This document shows, piece by piece, positions 7,805 through 18,227 of a DNA stretch of 64,000 nucleotides (position 1 is its first letter; every line of letters begins with the position of its first letter). The notes under the pieces are model-generated. The model did no database searches and was not told the DNA's origin. It was given only the letters and a program-made list of their open reading frames with translations. The DNA is from JBBCJM01 sp037190175 (GTDB taxonomy: Bacteria > Pseudomonadota > Alphaproteobacteria > Rhodobacterales > Rhodobacteraceae): the NCBI GenBank assembly GCA_037190175.1, contig JBBCJM010000021.1, forward strand, positions 1 to 64,000, written 5' to 3'. The translations under genes and the position numbers were made by a program.

Positions 7805-8815
7805 GTGCAGCCCGGCGCGCCCCCGCCGACCGGACGCCCCCCGCATACGCCTGTCCTGCTGGGGCCGCTTCTGCGCGCCTGCGCCCCGGTGCGCGGGCAC
7901 TGGCTGGACGGCACCTTCGGCGCGGGCGGCTATAGCGAAGGGCTGCTGCAGGCCGGGGCCGAGCGGGTGACCGGGATCGACCGCGACCCGCTGGCGATGC
8001 AGCTGGCCGCGCCGATGCTGGCCCGCTGGGGCGGGCGGCTGCGGCTGGTGCAGGGCACCTTCTCCGACCTCGACGTCCATGCCGAGACGGCGCTGGACGG
8101 GGTGGTGCTGGACCTGGGCGTGTCCTCCATGCAGCTCGACACCTCCGAGCGCGGCTTCTCGTTCCAGAAGGACGGTCCCCTGGACATGCGGATGAGCCAG
8201 CAAGGCGAGACGGCCGAGGACATCGTGAACCACGCCGCGGAAGACCACCTGGCCGACCTGATCTTCCACTATGGCGAGGATCGCGCGGCCCGGCGCATCG
8301 CGCGCGCCATCGTGCAGGCGCGGGCGGTGGAGCCCATCACCGGCACGAAAAGGCTGGCCGAGGTGGTGGCCTCGGTCCTGCCCCGCCCCAAGCCCGGGCA
8401 GAGCCACCCCGCCACCCGCACCTTCCAGGCGATCCGCATCGCGGTGAACACCGAGTTTTCCGAACTGGTCGAGGGGCTTGCCGCCGCCGAACGGGCGCTG
8501 AAGCCCGGCGGGCTGCTGGCCGTGGTCACCTTCCACAGCCTGGAGGACCGGATCGTCAAGCGGTTCTTCCAGCTGGCCGCCGCCGCCCCCGCCGGCAACC
8601 GCCACGCGCCCGCCACGGCAGCCACGGCGGCGCGGTTCCAGCCCGTCACCCGCGGCGCCGTCGCGCCCGACGAGGCGGAACTGGCGGCCAATCCCCGCGC
8701 CCGCTCGGCCCGCCTGCGGGTGGGCCGGCGCACCGAAGCCCCGCCCGCGCGCCCCGACCCGGCCGCGCTGGGCGTGCCCTTGATCCCCACAAGACCCCGC
8801 AAGGCCCGCGCATGA
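7805..8815 (+). CDS. rsmH: 16S rRNA m4C1402 methyltransferase RsmH
   Basis: A 336-residue SAM-dependent enzyme that N4-methylates C1402 of 16S rRNA. The SAM-binding GTFGAGGYS motif is at 36-44. The family blocks [27 protein letters not shown] and [16 protein letters not shown] are all present. The start is GTG at 7805, just after the mraZ stop and preceded by GAGGAGG. No later ATG would preserve the conserved [10 protein letters not shown] block. Length and gene order are standard. The stop overlaps the ftsL start (ATGA). Confidence 0.95.
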   Translation: MQPGAPPPTGRPPHTPVLLGPLLRACAPVRGHWLDGTFGAGGYSEGLLQAGAERVTGIDRDPLAMQLAAPMLARWGGRLRLVQGTFSDLDVHAETALDGVVLDLGVSSMQLDTSERGFSFQKDGPLDMRMSQQGETAEDIVNHAAEDHLADLIFHYGEDRAARRIARAIVQARAVEPITGTKRLAEVVASVLPRPKPGQSHPATRTFQAIRIAVNTEFSELVEGLAAAERALKPGGLLAVVTFHSLEDRIVKRFFQLAAAAPAGNRHAPATAATAARFQPVTRGAVAPDEAELAANPRARSARLRVGRRTEAPPARPDPAALGVPLIPTRPRKARA

Positions 8816-9165
8816 CCCGACCGATCCTCTATGTCTCGACCGTCCTTGCGCTGATGGCGCTGGCCTTCTGGGCCTATCGCGAGAACTACGCCACCCAGCG
8901 CGCCCTGCGCGAGGTGGCCCGGCTGGAGGCCGAGATCGCCGGCCTGCGCGAGGCCATTTCGGTGCAGCGCGCCGAATGGGCCTATCTGAACCGCCCCGAC
9001 CGGCTGCGCGACCTGGTGACGCTGAACTTCGACCGCCTGCCGCTCCTGCCGCTGGACCCCGGGCAATTCGCCGCCGCGGGCGACGTGGCGATGCCGCTGC
9101 CGCCGCTGGGGACCTTCGGGGTTCCCGTCGAACTCTCCGGCCAACTCGATGGAGGCGAGCTGTGA
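8812..9165 (+). CDS. ftsL: Cell division protein FtsL
   Basis: A 117-residue bitopic membrane protein. One hydrophobic segment at about residues 5-21 is followed by a heptad-like coiled coil (about 25-60), with [17 protein letters not shown] marking the FtsL/DivIC-type periplasmic part. It bridges FtsQ/FtsB to the FtsI-FtsW septal synthase. Sequence conservation of FtsL is low, so the call rests on topology and its fixed place between rsmH and ftsI. The gene overlaps both neighbours: four bases upstream and four bases (GTGA) downstream. Confidence 0.9.
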   Translation: MTRPILYVSTVLALMALAFWAYRENYATQRALREVARLEAEIAGLREAISVQRAEWAYLNRPDRLRDLVTLNFDRLPLLPLDPGQFAAAGDVAMPLPPLGTFGVPVELSGQLDGGEL

Positions 9166-10949
9166 TCCGCACCCCCCTGCGCCCGCTGGCCCGCATCCTG
9201 ACCGCCCGCGAACAGGGCGAGAACCCCGACGCCATCGAGCGCGAGAACATCCGGGCGCGTGTGGAAGCCGGCCGCGACCGCGCCCGCGCCCGGGCCGAGC
9301 GGCGGCTGGTGTTCCTGTGCTGCGCCTTCGCCGCGGCCTTCCTGACCGTCGGCGTCCGCATGGGCACGCTGGCCGCGGCCACCCCGCAGGAGCCGCGCAC
9401 CACATCCTCCGGCACCGCGATCACCGCGCTGCGCGCCGACATCACCGACCGCAACGGCCGGCTGATGGCGACGAACCTCTTGACCCATGCGCTCTATGCC
9501 CACCCCAAGCAGATGATCGACCCCGCCCGGGTGGCGCGGGAGCTGGAGGCGATCTTCCCCGACATGAAGGCCGAGGACCTGGAGCGGCGCTTCACCGACG
9601 GCCGCTCCTTCCTGTGGCTGCGCCGCAAGCTGAGCCCCGAACAGGTGCAGAAGGTGCACGAGATCGGCGACCCCGGCCTGCTGTTCGGCCCGCGCGAGAT
9701 GCGGCTCTATCCCAACGGCGCGGTGGCCGCGCATATTATGGGCGGCGCCACCTTCGGCACCGAGGGCGTGGCCGCGGCCGAGGTGGTGGGGGTGGCGGGC
9801 GTCGAGCGCGCGCTGGACGCCCGGCTGCGCGACCCGGGCCGGGCCGCGACCCCGGTGGCGCTGTCGATCGACCTGACCATCCAGGCGGCGGTGGAGGAGA
9901 TCCTCGACGCCGGGATGAAGATGATGAACGCCAAGGGCGCGACCGCCATCCTGATGGACGTGCGCACGGGCGAGGTTCTGGCGCTGGCCTCGCTGCCCGA
10001 CTTCGACCCCAACGACCGGCCGAACCCGCTGGTCAAGGGCGACCCGGCCGACAGCCCGCTCTTCAACCGCGCGGTGCAGGGGGTGTACGAGCTCGGCTCC
10101 ACCTTCAAGATCCTCGCGGTGGCGCAGGCGATGGAGCTGGGGCTCATCAACCCCGCGACCGTGATCGACGCCCGGGCGCCCTTGGTCTGGGGCAAGCACA
10201 AGATCAGCGAGTTCCAGAACAAGAACTACGGGATGATCACCGCGACCGAGGTGATCGCCAAGTCCTCGAACGCCGGCACCGGGCGCATCGCGCTGATGAT
10301 CGGGGGCGAGCGGCAGCAGCAGTTCCTGCGCGCCCTGGGCTTCTTCGACGCCACCACGCTGGAGCTGACCGAGGCGCCGCGCGCCCGGCCCCTGCTGCCG
10401 CCGCGCTGGCCCGAGATCGTGACCATCACCACCTCCTTTGGCCACGGCATGTCGGCCTCGCCCATGCACCTGGCCGCGGCCTATGCCACCATCGCCAACG
10501 GCGGGGTCTCGATCACCCCCACGCTGCTGCGCCGCGACGAGGTGCCCGAGGGGCGGCGGGTGATGTCGGCCGCGGTGGCCCGCGCCTCGGTCGACATGCT
10601 GCGCAAGGTGGTGACCACCGGCACCGCCTCGATGGCCGATGTCGAGGGCTACGAGGTCGCCGGCAAGACCGGCACCGCCGACAAGCCGCGCTCGGACGGG
10701 AAGGGATACTACAAGGACAAGGTGATCAACACCTTCGCCTCGATGTTCCCCGCCTCGGACCCCCGCTACGTGCTGGTGGTGACACTGGACGAGCCGATCT
10801 ACACCGGCGGCACCCAGCCCTGGCGCACCGCGGGCTGGACCACGGTGCCGGTCTCGGCCGAGATCACCCGGCGGGTGGCGCCGCTCTTGGGCCTGCGGCC
10901 GATGGTTGAAGAGCGGGCCGGAGTCGGGCTAACAGCCGCGCGCAACTGA
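9162..10949 (+). CDS. ftsI: Septal peptidoglycan transpeptidase FtsI (PBP3)
   Basis: A 595-residue class B penicillin-binding protein that crosslinks septal peptidoglycan in the periplasm. It has a cytoplasmic tail, one transmembrane anchor (about 49-65) and a dimerisation module with a RADITDRNGRLMATN block. The transpeptidase motifs are STFK (313-316, nucleophile Ser313), SSN (368-370) and KTGT (502-505). The start is GTG at 9162, overlapping the ftsL stop and preceded by GGAGG at 9151-9155. Downstream, a dispersed hairpin repeat separates it from murE, an unusual interruption inside the cluster. Confidence 0.95.
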   Translation: MIRTPLRPLARILTAREQGENPDAIERENIRARVEAGRDRARARAERRLVFLCCAFAAAFLTVGVRMGTLAAATPQEPRTTSSGTAITALRADITDRNGRLMATNLLTHALYAHPKQMIDPARVARELEAIFPDMKAEDLERRFTDGRSFLWLRRKLSPEQVQKVHEIGDPGLLFGPREMRLYPNGAVAAHIMGGATFGTEGVAAAEVVGVAGVERALDARLRDPGRAATPVALSIDLTIQAAVEEILDAGMKMMNAKGATAILMDVRTGEVLALASLPDFDPNDRPNPLVKGDPADSPLFNRAVQGVYELGSTFKILAVAQAMELGLINPATVIDARAPLVWGKHKISEFQNKNYGMITATEVIAKSSNAGTGRIALMIGGERQQQFLRALGFFDATTLELTEAPRARPLLPPRWPEIVTITTSFGHGMSASPMHLAAAYATIANGGVSITPTLLRRDEVPEGRRVMSAAVARASVDMLRKVVTTGTASMADVEGYEVAGKTGTADKPRSDGKGYYKDKVINTFASMFPASDPRYVLVVTLDEPIYTGGTQPWRTAGWTTVPVSAEITRRVAPLLGLRPMVEERAGVGLTAARN

Positions 10950-10973
10950 CGGGGTTCGGCCCGTGGCTGGCCG

Positions 10974-11033
10974 CCGGGGGGGGCTGTCTGCCCCCCGGAC
11001 CCCCCCGAGGATATTTGTGACACCAAAGAAAGC
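10974..11033 (+). repeat. CCGGGGGG hairpin repeat between ftsI and murE
   Basis: A stem of CCGGGGGG (10974-10981) and CCCCCCGG (10991-10998) is followed by ACCCCCCCGAGGATATTT and CACCAAAGAAAGC. The same modules recur near 34275-34343 and 36994-37051 and, truncated, at the window start. The repeat ends directly at the murE ribosome binding site (GGAG at 11035-11038). It may act as an intra-operon attenuating or stabilising hairpin. Confidence 0.7.
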
Positions 11034-11045
11034 TGGAGTGTGGGT

Positions 11046-12512
11046 GTGAAGCGGCTTTCGGAACTGGGGCTGGCGGCGCAGGCGGGGGGCGACCTGGGCG
11101 TGACGGGGCTCGCGCTCGACAGCCGGGCGGTGGGGCAGGGGATGCTCTTCGCCGCGCTGCCGGGCTCGCGCGTGCACGGGGCCGAGCATGTGGCCGCGGC
11201 GCTGGCGCGCGGGGCGGCGGCGGTGCTGACCGATGCGGCGGGGGCGGCGATCCTGCGCGGGCAGGGCGGGGCGCCGGTGGCGCTGGTGGTGGCCGAGGAC
11301 GCGCGCGAGGCGCTGGCCCGCGCCGCGGCGCTGTGGTTCGGGGCGCAGCCCGCGGTGGTGGCGGCGGTCACGGGAACCAACGGCAAGACCTCCACCGCCA
11401 GCTTCACCCGGCAGATCTGGCAGGCCCTGGGCCATGCCGCGATCAACATCGGCACCACCGGGGTGGAGGGCGCCTGGGCCGCGCCCTCGACCCACACCAC
11501 CCCCGACACCATCACCCTGCACCGGATGCTGGCCGAGGCGGCGGGGGCCGGCGTCACCCATGCGGCGATGGAGGCATCCTCCCACGGGCTGGACCAGCGG
11601 CGGCTGGACGGGGTGATGCTGGCGGCGGCGGGCTTCACCAACCTGACGCAGGACCATCTCGACTACCACGGCGACATGGAGGCCTACTGGCTGGCCAAGC
11701 GGGGGCTCTTCGACCGGCTGCTGCCGCCCGGCGGCGCGGCGGTGGTGAACATCGACGATCCCAAGGGGATGGAGCTTTCCTACCTGGTGACCGGACGCGG
11801 GCACCGGCTGATCCGGGTGGGGCGGGCCGAGGGCGCGCATCTGCAACTCGCCGGGCAACGCTACGACGCCACCGGGCAGGTGATCCGCTTCCTGTGGGAC
11901 GGTCAGCCCCACATGGCGCGGCTGGGTCTCGTGGGCGGGTTCCAGGCGCTGAACGCGCTGACCGCCGCGGCGCTGGCCCTCGGCTGCGGCGACGAGCCCG
12001 CCCGGGTGTTCCCGGCGCTGGAGCGGCTGGAGGGGGTGCGGGGGCGGATGCAGCTGGCCGCGACCCGCCGGAACGGCGCCACGGTCTTCGTGGACTATGC
12101 CCATACCCCGGACGCCATCGCCACCGCTTTGCAGGCCCTGCGCCCGCATGTCATGGGCCGGATCGTCATCGTCTTCGGCGCGGGCGGCGACCGCGACCGG
12201 GGCAAGCGGCCGCTGATGGGCGCGGCGGCGGCGCAGTATGCCGACCACCTGATCGTCACCGACGACAATCCCCGCGGCGAGGATCCGGCGGCGATCCGCG
12301 ACGCCATCCTGGCCGCCTGCCCGGGGGCCGAGGAGGTGGGCGACCGCGCCGAGGCGATCCTGCGCGGGGTGGACGCGCTGGGGCCGGGCGATGCGCTCCT
12401 GATCGCCGGCAAGGGGCACGAGAGCGGGCAGATCGTGGGCACCGACATCTATCCCTTCGACGACCTGGAACAGGCCAGCATCGCGGTGGCCGCCTTGGAC
12501 GGGCTGATCTGA
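11046..12512 (+). CDS. murE: UDP-MurNAc-tripeptide synthetase MurE
   Basis: A 488-residue Mur ligase that adds meso-diaminopimelate to UDP-MurNAc-L-Ala-D-Glu using ATP. The P-loop TGTNGKTS is at 109-116. The DNPR motif at 407-410, which selects meso-DAP over lysine, is intact, as expected for a Gram-negative wall. I chose the GTG at 11046 (MKRLSELGL) because GGAG sits seven bases upstream. An in-frame GTG at 11040 would leave only one base of spacing. The stop overlaps the murF ATG by one base (TGATG), implying coupled translation. Confidence 0.95.
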   Translation: MKRLSELGLAAQAGGDLGVTGLALDSRAVGQGMLFAALPGSRVHGAEHVAAALARGAAAVLTDAAGAAILRGQGGAPVALVVAEDAREALARAAALWFGAQPAVVAAVTGTNGKTSTASFTRQIWQALGHAAINIGTTGVEGAWAAPSTHTTPDTITLHRMLAEAAGAGVTHAAMEASSHGLDQRRLDGVMLAAAGFTNLTQDHLDYHGDMEAYWLAKRGLFDRLLPPGGAAVVNIDDPKGMELSYLVTGRGHRLIRVGRAEGAHLQLAGQRYDATGQVIRFLWDGQPHMARLGLVGGFQALNALTAAALALGCGDEPARVFPALERLEGVRGRMQLAATRRNGATVFVDYAHTPDAIATALQALRPHVMGRIVIVFGAGGDRDRGKRPLMGAAAAQYADHLIVTDDNPRGEDPAAIRDAILAACPGAEEVGDRAEAILRGVDALGPGDALLIAGKGHESGQIVGTDIYPFDDLEQASIAVAALDGLI

Positions 12513-13930
12513 TGGAAACCCCGCCGCTCTGGACCGCCGCCGAGGCCGTCGCCGCAACGGGGGGCCGCAGCACCGCCGACTGGCGGGCCACCGGCGTTTC
12601 CATCGACACCCGCACGCTGCGGCCCGGCGACCTTTTCGTGGCGCTGAGGGATGCCCGCGACGGGCACGACTTCGTGGCGCAGGCGTTGGCGCAGGGGGCG
12701 GCGGCGGCGCTGGTCGCGCGGGTGCCGGAGGGGGTGACGGGGCCGCTGCTGGTGGTGCCGGACGTGCTGGCGGCGCTGACCGCGCTGGGGGCGGCGGCGA
12801 GGGTGCGCAGCCGGGCCCAGGTGGTGGCGATCACCGGCTCGGTCGGCAAGACCTCGACCAAGGAGATGCTGCGGGCGATCCTCTCGGGCCAAGGCGAGAC
12901 CCATGCCGCCGAGGCCAGCTACAACAACCACTGGGGGGTGCCGCTGACGCTGGCCCGGCTGCCGCAGGACGCCCGGTTCGCGGTGATCGAGATCGGCATG
13001 AACCACCCGGGCGAGATCGCTCCCCTGGCCCGCCTCGCCCGCCCGCATGTGGCCATCGTCACCACCGTGGCCCCGGCGCATCTGGCGGCCTTTGCCTCGG
13101 TGGCCGAGATCGCCGCCGAGAAGGCCGCGATCCTGGAGGGGCTGGAGCCCGGCGGCACCGCGATCCTGCCCGCCGACAGCCCGCACCTGGCCATCCTGCG
13201 GCAGAACGCCGGGGCGAACACCGTGCTGTTCGGCACCGACCCGGCTGCCGACTGGCAACTCGGCCATGTCGAGGTGGGCGAGGCCGCGACCGTGGTGCAG
13301 GCCCGCCACCATGGCCAGCCGCGGCTGTTCAAGGTGTCGAGCCCCGGGCGGCACTTCGCGATGAACGCGCTGGCCGCGCTGGCGGCGGCGGATGCGCTGG
13401 GGCTGGACCCGGCGCTGGCCGCCTTCGACCTCGGCCGCTGGGCACCGCCGCCGGGGCGGGGGACGCGCGAGACCATCCTGCTGGACCGGGTGGAGGAGAC
13501 GAGTTTCGACCTGATCGACGACGCCTTCAACGCCAACCCCGCCTCGATGGCCGCGGCGCTGGACCTGCTGGCGGTCTGCCAGCCGGCCGACGGGGTGGGG
13601 CGCGTGGGCCGCGGCCGCCGGATCGCCATCCTGGGCGACATGCTGGAACTCGGGGCCGCCGAGGCCGAGTTGCACGCCGCCATCGCCCGGCATCCGGCGC
13701 TGCCATCCATCGCACTGATCCATTGCGTGGGGCCGCGGATGCGCGCCTTGTGGGATCTGCTGCCGCGGCAGAGCCGCGGGCAATGGGTGGAGACCGCTCC
13801 GGAACTGGCCCGGCAGGCCCGCACGCTGGTCGATGCCGGCGACGTGGTGCTGGTCAAGGGCTCGAAGGGGATCAAGGTCAGCCTCGTGGTTGACGCGCTG
13901 CGCAAACTGGGGCAGGGCGGCGCGACCTGA
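12512..13930 (+). CDS. murF: UDP-MurNAc-pentapeptide synthetase MurF
   Basis: A 472-residue Mur ligase joining D-Ala-D-Ala to the tripeptide precursor in the cytoplasm. The P-loop TGSVGKTS is at 109-116, followed by KEML and the [14 protein letters not shown] block. [13 protein letters not shown] further on is the conserved central-domain segment. Length is normal. It starts one base inside the murE stop and is followed after 32 bases by mraY, consistent with one operon from mraZ. Confidence 0.95.
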   Translation: METPPLWTAAEAVAATGGRSTADWRATGVSIDTRTLRPGDLFVALRDARDGHDFVAQALAQGAAAALVARVPEGVTGPLLVVPDVLAALTALGAAARVRSRAQVVAITGSVGKTSTKEMLRAILSGQGETHAAEASYNNHWGVPLTLARLPQDARFAVIEIGMNHPGEIAPLARLARPHVAIVTTVAPAHLAAFASVAEIAAEKAAILEGLEPGGTAILPADSPHLAILRQNAGANTVLFGTDPAADWQLGHVEVGEAATVVQARHHGQPRLFKVSSPGRHFAMNALAALAAADALGLDPALAAFDLGRWAPPPGRGTRETILLDRVEETSFDLIDDAFNANPASMAAALDLLAVCQPADGVGRVGRGRRIAILGDMLELGAAEAELHAAIARHPALPSIALIHCVGPRMRALWDLLPRQSRGQWVETAPELARQARTLVDAGDVVLVKGSKGIKVSLVVDALRKLGQGGAT

Positions 13931-13962
13931 CGGGCAGCCGAAGGACGAAGGGACGCGAGCGA

Positions 13963-15045
<1,083 letters not shown>

Positions 15046-15133
15046 ACCGGCCGGCTGGGGTCGGGTTTTCCTCCACTGGCGCGGCGCCCCTCGCTGGGGC
15101 AGGATGCGGGCGGGACAGGGACGGATTTCGATC

Positions 15134-16606
15134 ATGGCATTCACACGGCGGGCGGCGCTGGTTCTGGGCGGGGCGGCAGCGGGCGCGGCGGCGGCGCATT
15201 GGGCGGGCCCCCGCAACCCCTCGATGGCCGGAACCGGGCTCATCGCGCCCCGCACGGGCGAGGGGGTGCTGAACGACGCCTCGCAACTGTCCGAGACGCC
15301 GATCTTCCGCCACGTCATCCGCCGCGAGGATCCGGGCGAGGCGCTGCTGGCCGCCCTGCGCGCGGAACTGAAGGACGCCGCCGCCGCCGGCCGGCCGGTG
15401 AACGCGGGCGCGGCGCGGCATTCGATGGGCGGGCAGGCGATCCCGCGCGGGGGCCATGCCATCACCTTCGACAATGCCTCGGTCCGGACCGAGCCGGGCA
15501 GCGCCGCCTACCGCTGCCACGCCGGCGCCCGCTGGCACCAGGTGATCGCCGCGCTGGACCCGCTGGGGCTTTCCCCCAAGGTCATGCAGTCGAATGCCGA
15601 TTTCGGGGTGGGCGCCACCTTCTCGGTCGGCGCGCACGGCTGGCCCACCGCCTTCGGCCCGATGGGGGCCACGGTGCGCTCCATCCGCATCCTCCTGGCG
15701 GACGGCAGCCACGTCGCCGCCTCGCGGCAGGAGAACCCCGAGATCTTCGCCGCCGCCATGGGCGGCTACGGCCTGATCGGCATCCTGACCGAGATGGAGG
15801 TCGAGGCCGCGCCCAACCTGCTGCTGCAACCCACCTTCGAGCTGATGGAGGCCGAGGATTTCGGCATCGCCTTCCCCGAGGCGCTGGACGGGCTGCCCAT
15901 GGCCTATGGCCGGCTGAACGTCGACCGCGGCGCCTTCTTCCGCGAGGCGATGCTGGTCACCTGGCGGCCGGCCGAGGGCGCGATCCCGGCGGTGGCGGGC
16001 TCGGGCTTCATGTCCCATGCCTCGCGCCCCATCTTCCGGGCGCAGGTCGGCAACGAATGGATCAAGCGCCGGCGCTGGGGGATCGAGACCGGGATCGGCG
16101 CCTGGCTGGCCGGCCCCTCCAGCCGCAACTCGCTGATGAACGAGCCGGTGGTGACGCTGGACGACCGCGACCCCGGCCGCACCGACATCCTGCACGAATA
16201 TTTCGTGGCGCCGGACCGTTTCCCCGACTTCCTGGCCGCCTGCCGGGCGATCATCCCGGCCTCGTACCAGGAGCTCCTGAACGTGACCCTGCGCTGGGTG
16301 GAGCGGGACGACACCGCGATGCTCTCCTATGCCCCCCGCGGCCCGGTGATCGCCGCGGTGATGCTGTTCAGCCAGGAGATGACGGCGCGGGCCGAGGCCG
16401 ACATGGCCCGGATGACATCGGCGCTGATCGAGCCGGTGGCGGGGATGGAGGGGGCCTATTACCTGCCCTACCGCCTGCACGCCACGCCCGACCAGTTCCG
16501 CCGGGTCTATGCCCGGGCCGAGGAGTTCGCGGCCCTGAAACGCCGGCTCGACCCCGGCCTCCTGTTCCGCAACGCGCTGTGGGACCGCTATCTGGCGGAG
16601 GTGTAG
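15134..16606 (+). CDS. FAD-linked oxidase, Tat-exported
   Basis: A 490-residue protein of the FAD_binding_4/vanillyl-alcohol oxidase fold, with a C-terminal region like the D-arabinono-lactone oxidase or DprE1 group. N-terminal TRRAALVLGGAAAGAAAA is a plausible twin-arginine signal (Arg5-Arg6), so it probably folds with FAD and is exported. The FAD-binding part shows GRPVNAGAARHSMGG and VMQSNADFGVGATFSVGAHGW. The start at 15134 puts the RR near the N-terminus; an in-frame ATG at 15104 is possible. Substrate is unknown. One base separates it from the next gene, so it heads a three-gene operon. Confidence 0.75.
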   Translation: MAFTRRAALVLGGAAAGAAAAHWAGPRNPSMAGTGLIAPRTGEGVLNDASQLSETPIFRHVIRREDPGEALLAALRAELKDAAAAGRPVNAGAARHSMGGQAIPRGGHAITFDNASVRTEPGSAAYRCHAGARWHQVIAALDPLGLSPKVMQSNADFGVGATFSVGAHGWPTAFGPMGATVRSIRILLADGSHVAASRQENPEIFAAAMGGYGLIGILTEMEVEAAPNLLLQPTFELMEAEDFGIAFPEALDGLPMAYGRLNVDRGAFFREAMLVTWRPAEGAIPAVAGSGFMSHASRPIFRAQVGNEWIKRRRWGIETGIGAWLAGPSSRNSLMNEPVVTLDDRDPGRTDILHEYFVAPDRFPDFLAACRAIIPASYQELLNVTLRWVERDDTAMLSYAPRGPVIAAVMLFSQEMTARAEADMARMTSALIEPVAGMEGAYYLPYRLHATPDQFRRVYARAEEFAALKRRLDPGLLFRNALWDRYLAEV

Positions 16607-16607
16607 G

Positions 16608-17024
16608 ATGGACCGGACCCTGTTCGCCGACCTGCACCGCAAGATCGCCTTCGGCTATTTCGTGATCCTGTCCGCGGTGGCCGCGACCAACTACCTGCCG
16701 ATCCCCGGGCTGGTGGACGAATACGGCCGCACCCTGGGCATCTTCGCGCTGGATCTCTACGACGACCTTCTGCACCTCGCCTCGGCGCTCTGGGCCGGGC
16801 TGGCGGCGGTGACCTCCAAGCGCGCCTCGCGGATCTTCCTGACCTGGTTCGGGGCGCTCTACCTGGCCGACGGTCTGCTGGGCGTCTATGCCGGCTCGGG
16901 TTTCCTGGACCTGGGCATCTGCATCTACGGCATCCTCGACATGCCCCTGTGGCTGAAGTTCCTGGCCAGCCTGCCGCATATCGCGCTGGGCGGCTTCGCT
17001 TTGGCCATGGGGCTGCGGAAATGA
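16608..17024 (+). CDS. Small integral membrane protein
   Basis: A 138-residue protein with about four hydrophobic segments and no recognised catalytic motif. It lies one base after the FAD oxidase stop and overlaps the following gene by four bases (ATGA). It may anchor the oxidase or carry electrons from it, but there are no obvious haem-binding His pairs. The function is unknown; the operon link is the main information. Confidence 0.75.
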   Translation: MDRTLFADLHRKIAFGYFVILSAVAATNYLPIPGLVDEYGRTLGIFALDLYDDLLHLASALWAGLAAVTSKRASRIFLTWFGALYLADGLLGVYAGSGFLDLGICIYGILDMPLWLKFLASLPHIALGGFALAMGLRK

Positions 17025-18058
17025 GGTTCCTCTGGCGCTGGACCCGCCGGCTGATCCTGCTGGCCCTCGTGCTGGTGCTGGCGCTGCTGGCCCCGGTGGT
17101 GTGGGTCGAAACCATGTGCCGCGGCTCCGGCACCCCCGCGCCCTATGCGGCCATCCTGCCGCCCGAACACCACCGCCCCGAATCCCGCACCCTGCTGACC
17201 TATCCCGAATGGCACATCGTCCATGCCTATGACGACTATGCCCGGGTGATCGCCGCGGGCGACCCGCACGACTTCGGCTTCCTGCGGGCCATCGGCGGCT
17301 TCTGGTCCTCGCTCTGCTCGCTGTCGCAGGCGGCACCCGCGCATGGCGGGATCGACTGGCCGACCAGGCAGATGGTCCATACCATCGGGGTCAGCTTCAC
17401 CGCCGAGCTGCTGGCCAAGGCGGCCTATGAGGAGACGCTGGGCCGCCTCGTCACCCTGATGCGCGGCCCGCGGGCGGTGCTGGACGACGTGTCGGCCGCG
17501 CAGGCCGCGGCCTATGCCGGCTTCCTGCAGCAGGTGCCGTGGTATCGCTGGGACTTCCGCCGCGACGCGGCCGAACTCGATGCCCGCTCCACCGGCAGCC
17601 TGCGCGACACCGAGCGGGCGCTGGCGCTGGGGCTGGAGTACCGGGTGAAGGCCGCCTATGCGCAACTGATCGCCGCCGCGGTGGAGGGCATGGGGCAGGA
17701 CGAGCTGACCATGCGCGCCATCGTCGCCGGCCTGCCCGCCGCCACGCTGGCGGGGATGCCCGGGGTCACCGTGATCGCCGAGCGGCCCGAGGGCGTGGAT
17801 ATCGAGACCCCGCGCTACCGCGCCTTCACCGACCTCGCGCGGCAGATCGCCGGTGCGGGCGGGGATTTCGTCGAGATCGCGGGGAACGACGATATCCTCT
17901 ATACCGCGGTGGACGACCGGCCCGCCGCCCCCGGCGCGCTGATCAGCCTGCCTCGGCAAGGCGCCGGCGACACCCGGCACCTGATGCTGGTGAAGGTCGC
18001 CGACCTCGCCCGGCTGATGCGCGAAGGTGCGCGCGTGGAACATATCCACGACTATTGA
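17021..18058 (+). CDS. Membrane-anchored hypothetical protein
   Basis: A 345-residue protein with one N-terminal hydrophobic anchor (about 10-28) preceded by RWTRR, then a large, probably periplasmic domain. Landmarks are the RTLLTYPEWHIVHAYDDYA segment and an Ala-rich helical middle. I do not recognise the family. It overlaps the upstream membrane protein by four bases and completes the operon with the Tat-exported FAD oxidase. A joint envelope function, perhaps oxidation of a sugar or lipid, is only inference. Confidence 0.7.
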   Translation: MRFLWRWTRRLILLALVLVLALLAPVVWVETMCRGSGTPAPYAAILPPEHHRPESRTLLTYPEWHIVHAYDDYARVIAAGDPHDFGFLRAIGGFWSSLCSLSQAAPAHGGIDWPTRQMVHTIGVSFTAELLAKAAYEETLGRLVTLMRGPRAVLDDVSAAQAAAYAGFLQQVPWYRWDFRRDAAELDARSTGSLRDTERALALGLEYRVKAAYAQLIAAAVEGMGQDELTMRAIVAGLPAATLAGMPGVTVIAERPEGVDIETPRYRAFTDLARQIAGAGGDFVEIAGNDDILYTAVDDRPAAPGALISLPRQGAGDTRHLMLVKVADLARLMREGARVEHIHDY

Positions 18059-18131
18059 TCCCCGGATCGGGGCTTTTCCTTTCCGCCCCGGCCTGCCAGT
18101 CTGGCGGCCGCCCGAGTCGCTGAGGATGTTG

Positions 18132-18227
18132 ATGCCCGGTATCGAGATCGCCCTGACCCTGCTTGTCGCCCTCGCCGCGCTGACGCTGCCGCGCCCGGCC
18201 GCCGCCCCCGCCCGCGTCCGCAAGTGA
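18132..18227 (+). CDS. Possible 31-residue membrane peptide
   Basis: An ATG at 18132, six bases after GAGG (18122-18125), opens a 31-codon frame encoding one hydrophobic helix (IEIALTLLVALAALTLP) followed by a basic tail ending ARVRK. Its stop overlaps the GTG start of the methyltransferase by four bases (GTGA). Placement and ribosome binding site suggest a real leader or membrane peptide coupled to the downstream gene. Its size makes chance a serious alternative. Confidence 0.4.
   Translation: MPGIEIALTLLVALAALTLPRPAAAPARVRK

Noticed and set aside
11040..11048. murE start at the upstream GTG (11040)
   Set aside because: Only one base would separate it from GGAG; the GTG at 11046 has normal spacing and gives the usual MKRLSEL start.
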